Source: Symsagittifera roscoffensis (lineage: Eukaryota > Xenacoelomorpha > Acoela > Convolutidae). From it: a stretch of DNA of 64,000 nucleotides. The notes under the pieces were generated by a model that worked only from the letters and a program-made list of their open reading frames with translations, did not search any database and had not been told where the DNA came from. Position numbers and translations under genes: made by a program. This document shows, one piece after another, positions 40,501-52,500 of this stretch. How positions within the stretch are numbered: position 1 is the stretch's first letter; each line of letters starts with the position of its first letter. The stretch covers positions 47,988,381 to 48,052,380 of the forward strand of contig NC_087065.1 of the NCBI RefSeq assembly GCF_963678635.1, written 5' to 3'.

Positions 40501-43500
40501 AAGCAACCATCAGAGAAAAATGAACTCGGTCCAATTTCAAGGACGGACAGTACTTGCTAATTGTTGTCCAAAATTTTGCGTTTACAGATTCATTTCAGTC
40601 TGAAACGAATTAACTGAAAACAGCAACCTCCGTGCTGAGAAAATGTTTTTCGAAAACCGATTCGGTCCATGAAATAAATATAAATATTTCAAAGTTGTTT
40701 AGCTTTATCATTCAAACTTTTATAGCTTGAAGCTTGCTTAGAAAAGCTTGCTCATGAAGCTTGTGTAAAATTTTTCGCGTACCGATTCAGTCCACGAAAT
40801 AACTTGAAAATTTTTAATTTTCATAGCTTGAATAGCTTGCTTAGAAAACTTTAAGCTTTTCGCAAACTGATTCGTTTTATAGATAACTTGAATTATTTCA
40901 AATTTTCTAGCTGAAAAAACTTGCATAGAAGAACTTAATTGTTTCACGAACTGAGATACAGTCTCACTCTTTGCAAGGTTGGGAGAAGATAAATAGGATC
41001 TTGATAAATGTTCCCCCTATCAGTGTTTTGTACACATTATTTGATATAGGACAAATTATACGAAAAAACCTTATGCAGACGATCTTATATATTAAATGAA
41101 AGTCTTAATGCGCTGTGGACGCAACGTTTTAACTTTTCTATCGAGCACAACGTTTAAGAATCATTCAAAGCAACCATCAGAGAAAAATGAACTCGATCCA
41201 ATTTCAAGGCTGGGCAGTACCTGCCTATTTTTGTCCAAAATTTTGCGTTTACATATTCATTTCAGTCTGAAGCGAATTAACTGAAAACAGCAACCTCCAT
41301 GTCGAGAAAATTTTTTTCGAAAACCGATTCGGTCCATGAAATAAATATAAATATTTCAACCTTATATATTAAATGAAAGTCTTAATGCGCTATGGATGCA
41401 ACGTTTTAACTTTTCTGTCGAGCACAACGTTTAAGAATCATTCAAAGCAACCATCAGAGAAAAATGAACTCGGTCCAATTTCAAGGACGGACAGTACTTG
41501 CTAATTGTTGTCCAAAATTTTGCGTTTACAGATTCATTTCAGTCTGAAACGAATTAACTGAAAACAGCAACCTCCGTGCTGAGAAAATGTTTTTCGAAAA
41601 CCGATTCGGTCCATGAAATAAATATAAATATTTCAAAGTTTCTTAGCTTTATCATTCAAACTTTTATAGCTTGAAGCTTGCTTAGAAAAGCTTGCTCATG
41701 AAGCTTGTGTAAAATTTTTCGCGTACCGATTCAGTCCACGAAATAACTTGAAAATTTTTAATTTTCATAGCTTGAATAGCTTGCTTAGAAAACTTTAAGC
41801 TTTTCGCAAACTGATTCGTTTTATAGATAACTTGAATTATTTCAAATTTTCTAGCTGAAAAAACTTGCATAGAAGAACTTAATTGTTTCACGAACTGATT
41901 CAGTCTATGAACTAAATTGAACTATTTCAAAGTTTCGTAGCTTTAAAAGCTTGCTTAGGAAAACCTATACTTTTCGCGAACCGATTCGGTCTGCCCAAAA
42001 AACTTGAAACTCAATCAACCTTTTGGCCATATTTTTGTCTTTGAAGTTCGAAAGTTGAATTTTTGTCTAAATATGGTCAGGCAAATGGCTAAGTTTTTTC
42101 TTTTTGCTGGCGATGGTCAGGTTTTCTACAGAGAAGCGAACGTCTAGCAGTCATACTAATAGAAGTTTTTGAAGAAATTAAAATTAGCTTGACTGCAAGA
42201 CGTGGGTGCGTATTCATAGGTTCCAAAATAAAAAATCAGTCCCATAGGTTCCAAAATAAAGAAGCAGTCGCATAAGTTCCAAATCTTTTCAACTGGTCAA
42301 AAGACTAAATTAGCCGAGTCTCGGCTTAAGGTCGCCGGTGGGCGCGCTACGCGCGCGTTGCCGCTTCGCGGCGATAACCGGCTCTAAATTTCGTATAGGG
42401 TCCTACCCTTTGGTGGCAAGCTCGCAACACGCTGGCGCGGCTGCGGCGGTCACTATTTTGCAGCTTGAGTTTATGCTGGTTGAACAGTAAACAATCGATC
42501 CATAAATTTGTTGGCTCAAATTTCAACCAATCAGAATTCAAGAAGATAAATTTTGGAACTTATGCGACTGATTTTTTATTTTGAAACCAATGAATATTGG
42601 AACCTATGGGAATTCACCCAAGACGTGCGTTTCTCTGTGCGAAAATTGACCAGATCTCTGTCGCTTTGTGGGAAAAGTCATTCTTGAACGATTGTTCAGC
42701 TTGGCGGAACACCTGTTCGGTGATAAACGCAAAAAATTATTGCCGTTACATCTGGCATCTCAAATATTTTTTGAGAATCAACCATGATTTTTAGGATGTC
42801 TTTATGATTAATGATATCTTTAATAAAAGTCATTGGCACTAGTATGATAGTCGGCTTCAAAATTTTTGAAAACATGGTTCGCATTTGTTTACTTGCGTTT
42901 TTTGAAGTTTTCGCAAAAATTGCGCGGCTGCGGCGGTCACTATTTTGCAGCTTGAGTTTATGCTGGTTGAACAGTAAACAATCGATCCATAAATTTGTTG
43001 GCTCAAATTTCAACCAATCAGAATTCAAGAAGATAAATTTTGGAACTTATGCGACTGATTTTTTATTTTGAAACCAATGAATATTGGAACCTATGGGAAT
43101 TCACCCAAGACGTGCGTTTCTCTGTGCGAAAATTGACCAGATCTCTGTCGCTTTGTGGGAAAAGTCATTCTTGAACGATTGTTCAGCTTGGCGGAACACC
43201 TGTTCGGAATTTTTGTCTAAATATGGTCAGGCAAATGGCTAAGTTTTTTCTTTTTGCTGGCGATGGTCAGGTTTTCTACAGAGAAGCGAACGTCTAGCAG
43301 TCATACTAATAGAAGTTTTTGAAGAAATTAAAATTAGCTTGACTGCAAGACGTGGGTGCGTATTCATAGGTTCCAAAATAAAAAATCAGTCCCATAGGTT
43401 CCAAAATAAAGAAGCAGTCGCATAAGTTCCAAATCTTTTCAACTGGTCAAAAGACTAAATTAGCCGAGTCTCGGCTTAAGGTCGCCGGTGGGCGCGCTAC

Positions 43501-46500
43501 GCGCGCGTTGCCGCTTCGCGGCGATAACCGGCTCTAAATTTCGTATAGGGTCCTACCCTTTGGTGGCAAGCTCGCAACACGCTGGCGCGGCTGCGGCGGT
43601 CACTATTTTGCAGCTTGAGTTTATGCTGGTTGAACAGTAAACAATCGATCCATAAATTTGTTGGCTCAAATTTCAACCAATCAGAATTCAAGAAGATAAA
43701 TTTTGGAACTTATGCGACTGATTTTTTATTTTGAAACCAATGAATATTGGAACCTATGGGAATTCACCCAAGACGTGCGTTTCTCTGTGCGAAAATTGAC
43801 CAGATCTCTGTCGCTTTGTGGGAAAAGTCATTCTTGAACGATTGTTCAGCTTGGCGGAACACCTGTTCGGTGATAAACGCAAAAAATTATTGCCGTTACA
43901 TCTGGCATCTCAAATATTTTTTGAGAATCAACCATGATTTTTAGGATGTCTTTATGATTAATGATATCTTTAATAAAAGTCATTGGCACTAGTATGATAG
44001 TCGGCTTCAAAATTTTTGAAAACATGGTTCGCATTTGTTTACTTGCGTTTTTTGAAGTTTTCGCAAAAATTGCGCGGCTGCGGCGGTCACTATTTTGCAG
44101 CTTGAGTTTATGCTGGTTGAACAGTAAACAATCGATCCATAAATTTGTTGGCTCAAATTTCAACCAATCAGAATTCAAGAAGATAAATTTTGGAACTTAT
44201 GCGACTGATTTTTTATTTTGAAACCAATGAATATTGGAACCTATGGGAATTCACCCAAGACGTGCGTTTCTCTGTGCGAAAATTGACCAGATCTCTGTCG
44301 CTTTGTGGGAAAAGTCATTCTTGAACGATTGTTCAGCTTGGCGGAACACCTGTTCGGTGATAAACGCAAAAAATTATTGCCGTTACATCTGGCATCTCAA
44401 ATATTTTTTGAGAATCAACCATGATTTTTAGGATGTCTTTATGATTAATGATATCTTTAATAAAAGTCATTGGCACTAGTATGATAGTCGGCTTCAAAAT
44501 TTTTGAAAACATGGTTCGCATTTGTTTACTTGCGTTTTTTGAAGTTTTCGCAAAAATTGCGCGGCTGCGGCGGTCACTATTATGCAGCTTGAGTTTATGC
44601 TGGTTGAACAGTAAACAATCAATCCATAAATTCGTTGGCTCAAATTTCAATCAATCTGAATTCAAGAAGATAAATTTTGGAACTTATGCGATAGTACCGA
44701 CTGATTTTTTATTTTGGAACTTAAGGGTCCCTTTGAAGTTGAAGGTTAAAACGAAAAGAAAAAGGAAAGAAAAATCTGATAGGAGTGGGATTCGAACCCA
44801 CGCATCCGAAGATACTGCGGCCTTAACGCAGCGCCTTAGACCGCTCGGCCATCCTACCGTGGTAAATTGCTCTGATAGGCTGTCTATATAGTAATACAAT
44901 TGAAGAAAGCATTATAAGACCATTTAACGGTTGGCACATAACTTAACTTTGTAGAATGCAGATTTAGCGAATGCGGCTCGGTTCTTTCTGTGGCGCGGCT
45001 TCCCCCCCCCCCCCCCCCCACTTCTGGGGTGTCTTTTTGAGTCTGCCCATGAATCATGCATCATTTCATTATGTTGATCTACTAAAAGACCTATTTTTCA
45101 CTTGTTGATTAAACGGTGGTCTGCTAAACGATCGGTCCTCTTGTCTATCATAATTGTACCTACGCTCATTCTAAGAAAATAGTAATTAATTTATCAAGCG
45201 ACGCTGTTCGATCGTTTCAAAGACTTTTCTTCAAAATAGATAACCTAGGTCTTGTACGCTCTTATTTAATGCTTTGATTGTCATCACCGAGACAATAAAT
45301 TGAACAATTTTGAAAAAGTCCGGTCAATTAGACGGCAGCTGCTAAGATGACAACCAGTAACCACATGATGGGAAATTAAAACGACGCTACAGTTTAATTC
45401 TCCTTTTTTCCAGAATTTTTTTCGCTGAAACTCGAACAGTTCGATTTACATGTTTTAATTCTCATTTGTCGTTATAATGTCATGTCATCTAAATGTTTTG
45501 TCTTATTTACCTAGCACCAATTTTGAAGCACTATTTGAGGTAACGGGTCAATTTAACATCCTGCGCTCAGATAAACCAAGTTAAGATCCTCTACCCCAGC
45601 ATTAATTGAATAAGTTTTGCTAAGCGCTGCTGCATGCGTTGCTGAACCGATACATGCAATTCGTGAACAAAAATAGTGACACAGTCTCTACGGATGAGTT
45701 TATGAGGAGACAGAGACAACTGAGACGCAAAGTTAACAGAGGAGCTCCTAGACTCCTCTTCAAACTGAAGAGTGACGATGGTTTTGAGATACAGTCTCAC
45801 TCTTTGCAAGGTTGGGAGAAGATAAATAGGATCTTGATAAATGTTCCCCCTATCAGTGTTTTGTACACATTATTTGATATAGGACAAATTATACGAAAAA
45901 ACCTTATGCAGACGATCTTATATATTAAATGAAAGTCTTAATGCGCTGTGGACGCAACGTTCTAACTTTTCTATCGAGCACAACGTTTAAGAATCATTCA
46001 AAGCAACCATCAGAGAAAAATGAACTCGATCCAATTTCAAGGCTGGGCAGTACCTGCCTATTTTTGTCCAAAATTTTGCGTTTACATATTCATTTCAGTC
46101 TGAAGCGAATTAACTGAAAACAGCAACCTCCATGTCGAGAAAATTTTTTTCGAAAACCGATTCGGTCCATGAAATAAATATAAATATTTCAACCTTATAT
46201 ATTAAATGAAAGTCTTAATGCGCTATGGACGCAACGTTTTAACTTTTCTGTCGAGAACAACGTTTAAGAATCATTCAAAGCAACCATCAGAGAAAAATGA
46301 ACTCGGTCCAATTTCAAGGACGGACAGTACTTGCTAATTGTTGTCCAAAATTTTGCGTTTACAGATTCATTTCAGTCTGAAACGAATTAACTGAAAACAG
46401 CAACCTCCGTGCTGAGAAAATGTTTTTCGAAAACCGATTCGGTCCATGAAATAAATATAAATATTTCAACGTTTCTTAGCTTTATCATTCAAACTTTTAT

Positions 46501-49500
46501 AGCTTGAAGCTTGCTTAGAAAAGCTTGCTCATGAAGCTTGTGTAAAATTTTTCGCGTACCGATTCAGTCCACGAAATAACTTGAAAATTTTCAATTTTCA
46601 TAGCTTGAATAGCTGCTTAGAAAACTTTAAGCTTTTCGCAAACTGATTCGTTTTATAGATAACTTGAATTATTTCAAATTTTCTAGCTGAACAAACTTGC
46701 ATAGAAGAACTTAATTGTTTCACGAACTGATTCAGTCTATGAACTAAATTGAACTATTTCAAAGTTTCGTAGCTTTAAAAGCTTGCTTAGGAAAACCTAT
46801 ACTTTTCGCGAACCGATTCGGTCTGCCCAAAAAACTTGAAAAAGTTCAAAGTTTTATAGCTTTATCGTTCAAAGTTTTATACCTGTAAAGCTTGCATAGA
46901 AAAACAGAAACTTTTGCGCACCGATTCGGTCTACGAAATAACTTGAAAAATTTCAAAGTTTCATAGCTTGAATAGCTTGCTTAGAAAACTTCGAGCTTTT
47001 CGCAAACTGATTCGGTTTATAGATAACTTGAATTATATCAACATTTCTAGCTGAAAAAGCTCGCTTAGAAGAACTTAATTGTTTCACGAACTGATTCAGT
47101 CTATGAACTAAATTGAAATATTTCAAAAAATCGTAGCTTTAAAAGCTTGCTTAGAAAAAATGAAACTTTTCGCGTACCGATTCGGTCCACGCAATAACTT
47201 GCCAAAGTTCAAAGTTTCATAGCTTGAGTAGCTTGCTTAGAAAACTTCAACTTTTGGTAAAACGATTCGGTCTACGAAGCGCTGAGATTTTTTGAAGTTC
47301 ATGGCTCGATTAGCTTGCGCAGGAAACTAATTTTCGCAAACGGTTCTGTCTAATAATTACCTTAATATTTCAATTTTTTTTAGCTACACTAGCTTGATTA
47401 AGTGAAGTTGATTTTTTTTTCGAACTGATTCGCTCTCTTAGCTCGCTCCATTAGCTCGCTTAAAAAACCCATTTTTCGCAAAGTGTTTCGATCTAAACAA
47501 CTCGAAATATTTCAATTGTTTATAGCTTCATTAACTTGCTTGGGTGTTTTGCCAACCAATTCGCTCCATGAAATTAATTGAAGTATTGAAGTTTAATAGC
47601 TTGAACAGCTTGCTTAAAAAAACTTAGTGCTCCGATTCGCTTCACGAAATTAACTTGAATTATTCAAGGTTTCGTAGCTTGAATAGCTTGCTCAGAGTAA
47701 GTTTCATTTTTTCGTGAACTGATTCGTTCTATGATTCTTAAAGTTTTCAAACCGATTTACGATCTGGCTCAGCTTGAGATTTCGAAGTTTTATAGCTTGA
47801 TCAGAACAGCAACTATTTTGTGCGAGCTGAGTGATTACTGGAGAAAGGCTTCCTAATATAATTTTATACGAAAGACTAGGGCTTTAAGATATATATTGGG
47901 TGACATTGAAAGCGCCCATTTCAGTAATAAATTTGAGCACATTTCAGCAACAAAATTTCTAAAGATGAGTTTCCTTTGTAAGCTTGAAAGATAATTATGC
48001 CTGAAACTAACCAGCAAAACCCAGTTTTGATTTTGAAAAAAACAAAGGTATGTTCATGGCTCATCCTTTAGTTTTGTTTCGTTAAGTGGCCTTAACAAGA
48101 CGAGGTTGTTTCCAGAACTATGACTGAAACAAAGTTTCAACAAATACACCTTGGAAGATTTTTTTGCTTTTTCGAAATTCTACTGTTGCGTTTTCAATGT
48201 CGCCCACTATATTCTATGATTATGGAAAAACGATAATTGGCAATTTTGATGGTTGTTTTTCTTTGAGTATGATAGGGTTGATTTTTATCAGGGGCAGACC
48301 ATGTGCGCCAAAAAATTTCAATGAGATGCTCATTTTGACAATTTTCAGAGGAATAAAAAAATTAGCTTGATCGATACAAATCACTCTTATTGGTTAGGTT
48401 AATATAAATCATTTAAGAATATTAACTTTTGAAGAGGTTTATTGCGATATGTTTTTTTTTCGAAAGTTCAAACAAAATGTCATTAATCGCTTTCTTTGAA
48501 TTTATTGAGTTCATTGAGATTTTTCCGACTGGTTTTTGGCTTTTATTTCTTTGAATCAATTTTTCGCTCACTAAGTTAGTGAAGAATTTTTCTGTAAAAA
48601 GTTCCAATTTTTTCTCGATCAAACTTTTATTGATTTGACTTTGTGCTGAAGGTTCTTCTAAAGTTCCTTACACAAAATACGCTCTCCTATAACAAAAGTG
48701 AAATTGATACAAAAAACGCGATTGACTTTGATTCAAATGTAGAATTTAGTTTATAAGTTTAACGGTTTTTTGGATTTTTGGAGATAATTTTATGAAAAGG
48801 AATGTAAACTCCACTATGGAACAGCAAACGTGAATTGTTTCGAAAGTTAAATTTAATTTTTAGATTTCCCTGTGAAATAAAGTTTAACTTATTGATCCAG
48901 TTTTCTCAAATATGGTTAATTTTTAATTTCAAAGATTTAGATTTTCCAAAAAACTTAAAAAGTATGTTTTGTTTACTTGAGTTGGAAAAGATTCATGAAA
49001 TCTTCTGTTGGCCATGTTTGGCACTTCCAGCTGTCGTCTGGCTGCGTTAATACTTTTTCGTTGAGGTATATCTTTGAAATATTTGCAGAAGTCTGGAGCA
49101 AAGTGTTCGAGGAAGTATGGCTAAAAAGAGTGGAGCGAGGCATCCTACAGAAGAGCATTTCGCCTGCAGATGGGGACTTGATTGGTGGTAACTGGAGGGT
49201 GTTTTCCAAGATTGACAACATGAACAGTCTCAAGCTGTCCGGCCTCAGTTTTGACAGTCTGATCTTTCTGCTGGAACAGATCCCAAGTGCCAAGTTCTGC
49301 AGCAAGTACAAGTTTAAGTTCTTCAATCTGAAAGTGCAGCCGCTGCAGATCAACGAGTCGGGGTGTGCGCGATGTGAGGTGAGTTGTTAACATGATCTTT
49401 GTTTTTACCCTTTTCCTTCAGACATTTTGCCAGTGCTGATGGTAAGTCTCAACTTCAATTTTAATGGATCTACTCCCATACACTGCTCACCTTGGTCCAT

Positions 49501-52500
49501 ACCAAGTAATCATTTTAACTCTATGAAAATCTATTAATGAAACTTAAATTATTTGTCAACCCAATGAAGAAAATTTCTACTTTTAACGAAACAGGTGGTT
49601 ATAATTTGAATTTTTTTTAAACTAAGTGTCAATGAACTTAGTGAATACACTAATATAGGCACTGTTTATTGTTTTTTTTTTTCGTTTTTTTTTCGAAAAA
49701 TTCATTAATTTAGTCACTTATGATTTCTTTTCGAGTTCAGTACATTGCCATTATTTAACTTCGAAAGTGTAAAGGGCACCAAAAACACGATCAATTGTTT
49801 GTTTCGAAAGTGCTTTAATTATTTGAGTTTGTTTTACCATAAAAAGTTTCAATTATAACTTGTTTTTAAAATTCAAAGAGCGAAAATGCTTGAATTTTGC
49901 CAGCCTAAAAAGTGCTCAAAACGTCATTTTTAGCCGGGTTTTTTTTTCAAAAAACTGCTTGTAGCGCAGAAAATTTTTGACGAAATAGAGTCTTTATAGT
50001 ATTTTCGGAGAGCTCGGATAAATCCAATAGGTCAACCTAAAAAAAGTCGACTAATATTTCTAATTTTTTCAAAAAACCATTTTCCCATAAAAATTTCTGC
50101 GCAGGGCACTGGTTATAGCTAAAAAAGTTAGGATTTGAAGAAGAAGATTCTATAATACATTTGCGATTATGAACAGGGGCGGATCTAGGATTTTCTCGAG
50201 GGGGGGGGCGGATTTTCAAAAAATGTTGCAAAATTTTGACGACCTTTTTTTTTAGGTCGACCAATTTTTTTTCGAGCTCTCCCAAAGCACTGTTTTGCCC
50301 CTATTTTGGCTAAATTTTCTGCGCCGGAGGCAAATTTTTGAAAAAATAGTCAAAAAAGCCGTTTTTGTGCACTTTTTGAAAAATTTTGACAAAAAATCGC
50401 GTTTTTTTTTGGCGCGCGCTCCCCCTCAAAGTTAGTATATATTGGCGCCTTTAGATAAATTTTAGGGTCGGTTGGCCAAAAATGGATTTCTGAAAAAGTA
50501 TCAAAGGGGGGACCCTTTGGGACGGCAGGGGGTCGAATCCCTGAGGAGGGGGCGTCCCCCCCCCCCCCCTAAATCCGCCCCTGATTATGAATATCTTAGT
50601 ATCTGTGCATATGCTTTTTTCAGCCGAGAGAAGACACTCGGACCGTGATTGGGCGACGAGACATGTTCAGCTGGCTGTCATCTCGCAATCGGAGGAAGTC
50701 AGAGTGCAATAGCCAATCCATGGCCGATCTGGAGTACCAGTTTGCAAATCTAGACAAGTAAGCATTTAACGAGTGTGAAACCGTGCAACAATTAAAACAT
50801 TGTTTGAGTCGAAGTTGAATTGATATGTCAATGCAAACGATATTAGGAAGATAACGACAGGTATGCAAGTTGAAAATAGCTAAATGATGTTCCAACTTAT
50901 TTGTTGAATGACGATTGTTGCTGAGGCAAGCGTAGTTTTGTATCTATCTATAGGAGGAAAACGACGAGTGAGTACCCAATCCAGATGAGATACAGGAACC
51001 TCAAAAAGACTGCTAAGCAGGTGTGTGCAGTGTTCAAGTCAGATATTCACGGCAGGGGTCTCTACTCTCTACAGGCCATCTTCCCAGACGAGATGATCAT
51101 AGAGTACACTGGGGAGATCATAAGGGCCATACACACGGACAAGAGAGAGAACTACTACGAGAGCAAGGTGAGCTATTAATTAATAGATACGAAGATATGT
51201 ACACAATTCAGGGTATCCGGTTGCAGGTGAGCAGCCGTGGCTGAGTGTTTAAGACACGCGTCCTTTAACATAAAGATCGTGGGTTCGAATCCCGCTTCAA
51301 TTACGGTCGGAGGGGTCTCAATTTCATCCGCCTCCTCAAGGTGCGACGGGCTACGGAAAAATGAATGACATCTCTCTCCCCCACGGAAGAGTAAACCCAA
51401 GGAAGAACGGCGGGAGCTGGGATGGGGGCTAATAGAAAAAATTAAGCTTTGATTTTTTGACCTCCGATTTTCTTTTAATTTAAATGATACTTAGTTTTTA
51501 TTTATTCCTGTACTTGTGCGGGTAATTGGTATTCCAGAATTTTTGCCCACTTTGAATTTTTTCTACGATATGAGAATGTTTGTAATTCATTGTACTTTTA
51601 TTTTTAAGTTATATTACTTGTCCACTGTTTATTCCAATCTATCTCTCGTGCGATTGATGCATTTTTTTATCGATTTTGCTCAACTATATCACGTTGAAAC
51701 TATTGACCCGCAGATTGTGTTTTGCACTAGTAAAGTAGATTAATTAGCCATGAATGAGCCATAAGAACCTGATAGTAATTGAGAGAAAAAAAAATCAGAA
51801 AAAGAATCACGGCTGAAAGATCTTTATTATTATTATATCTCATTGACTCGCTGCAAGCTTTGTTAAAGCTAATGAAAATCGGCTGAAAAAACAGTCCCAA
51901 AGCCATAGTTCCTTCTTTTGACCTTTTTACAACCTTTGACATTTTAAAAGATGTATGTTGGCTATGTTTTGTTGATTTAGGCGCCGATTTACTTAAACCT
52001 GGAGGATCTAATTTCCCAATAGAATACGAGTTAATTGGACAATTAATAGGTCTCGTGAATCAAGGCTCAACATAACACAAAAAGTTCAATGAAGTTTATC
52101 TTGCTCTGATACTTAAGTTGCTCTGATACCGAGTTAAGTTGATTTCTTTGCTTTTACATAAGCAAAGCCTGTGTGATAGTATGAACTCTTTTTTTCCAAG
52201 CTAAGTCGCAAATATTAGTGTTCATTTTGGAAGTTCATTTTGATCAATAACTAGCTATTAAGTACAGCCAATGCTAAGGATTTTAACACACACTATTATT
52301 ACAAATAGCACTTAAGCTTCAAGATATCATAGATCTGTAGCGTAGAGGTAGGGGAGGAGACCTGCAACATAAGCAAAGCCTGTGTGATAGTATGAACTCT
52401 TTTTTTTCCAAGCTAAGTCGCAAATATTAGTGTTCATTTTGGAAGAGTTCATTTTGATCAATAACTAGCTATTAAGTACAGCCAATGCTAAGGATTTTAA

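Larger units (their letters stand above)
40034..49088 (+). other. KMT2 intron 14 (9.1 kb) inside the FYRC domain
   Basis: GTTGGG to TATTTGCAG. It holds satellite (40350-42000), the third segmental-duplication copy with tRNA-Leu 3 (42005-45635), a partial copy of exon 14 (45634-45810), satellite again (46140-47830), T-rich sequence without features (47830-48650) and a family A copy (48660-48960). Confidence 0.78.

Noticed and set aside
46140-47830. CRISPR-like regular repeat array
   Set aside because: Repeat units are contiguous, diverged and without unique spacers, in an animal intron; it is a satellite.
48164-48622. Short frames at 48164-48370 and 48422-48622
   Set aside because: Intronic AT-rich sequence; no similarity and no splice signals tying them to KMT2.
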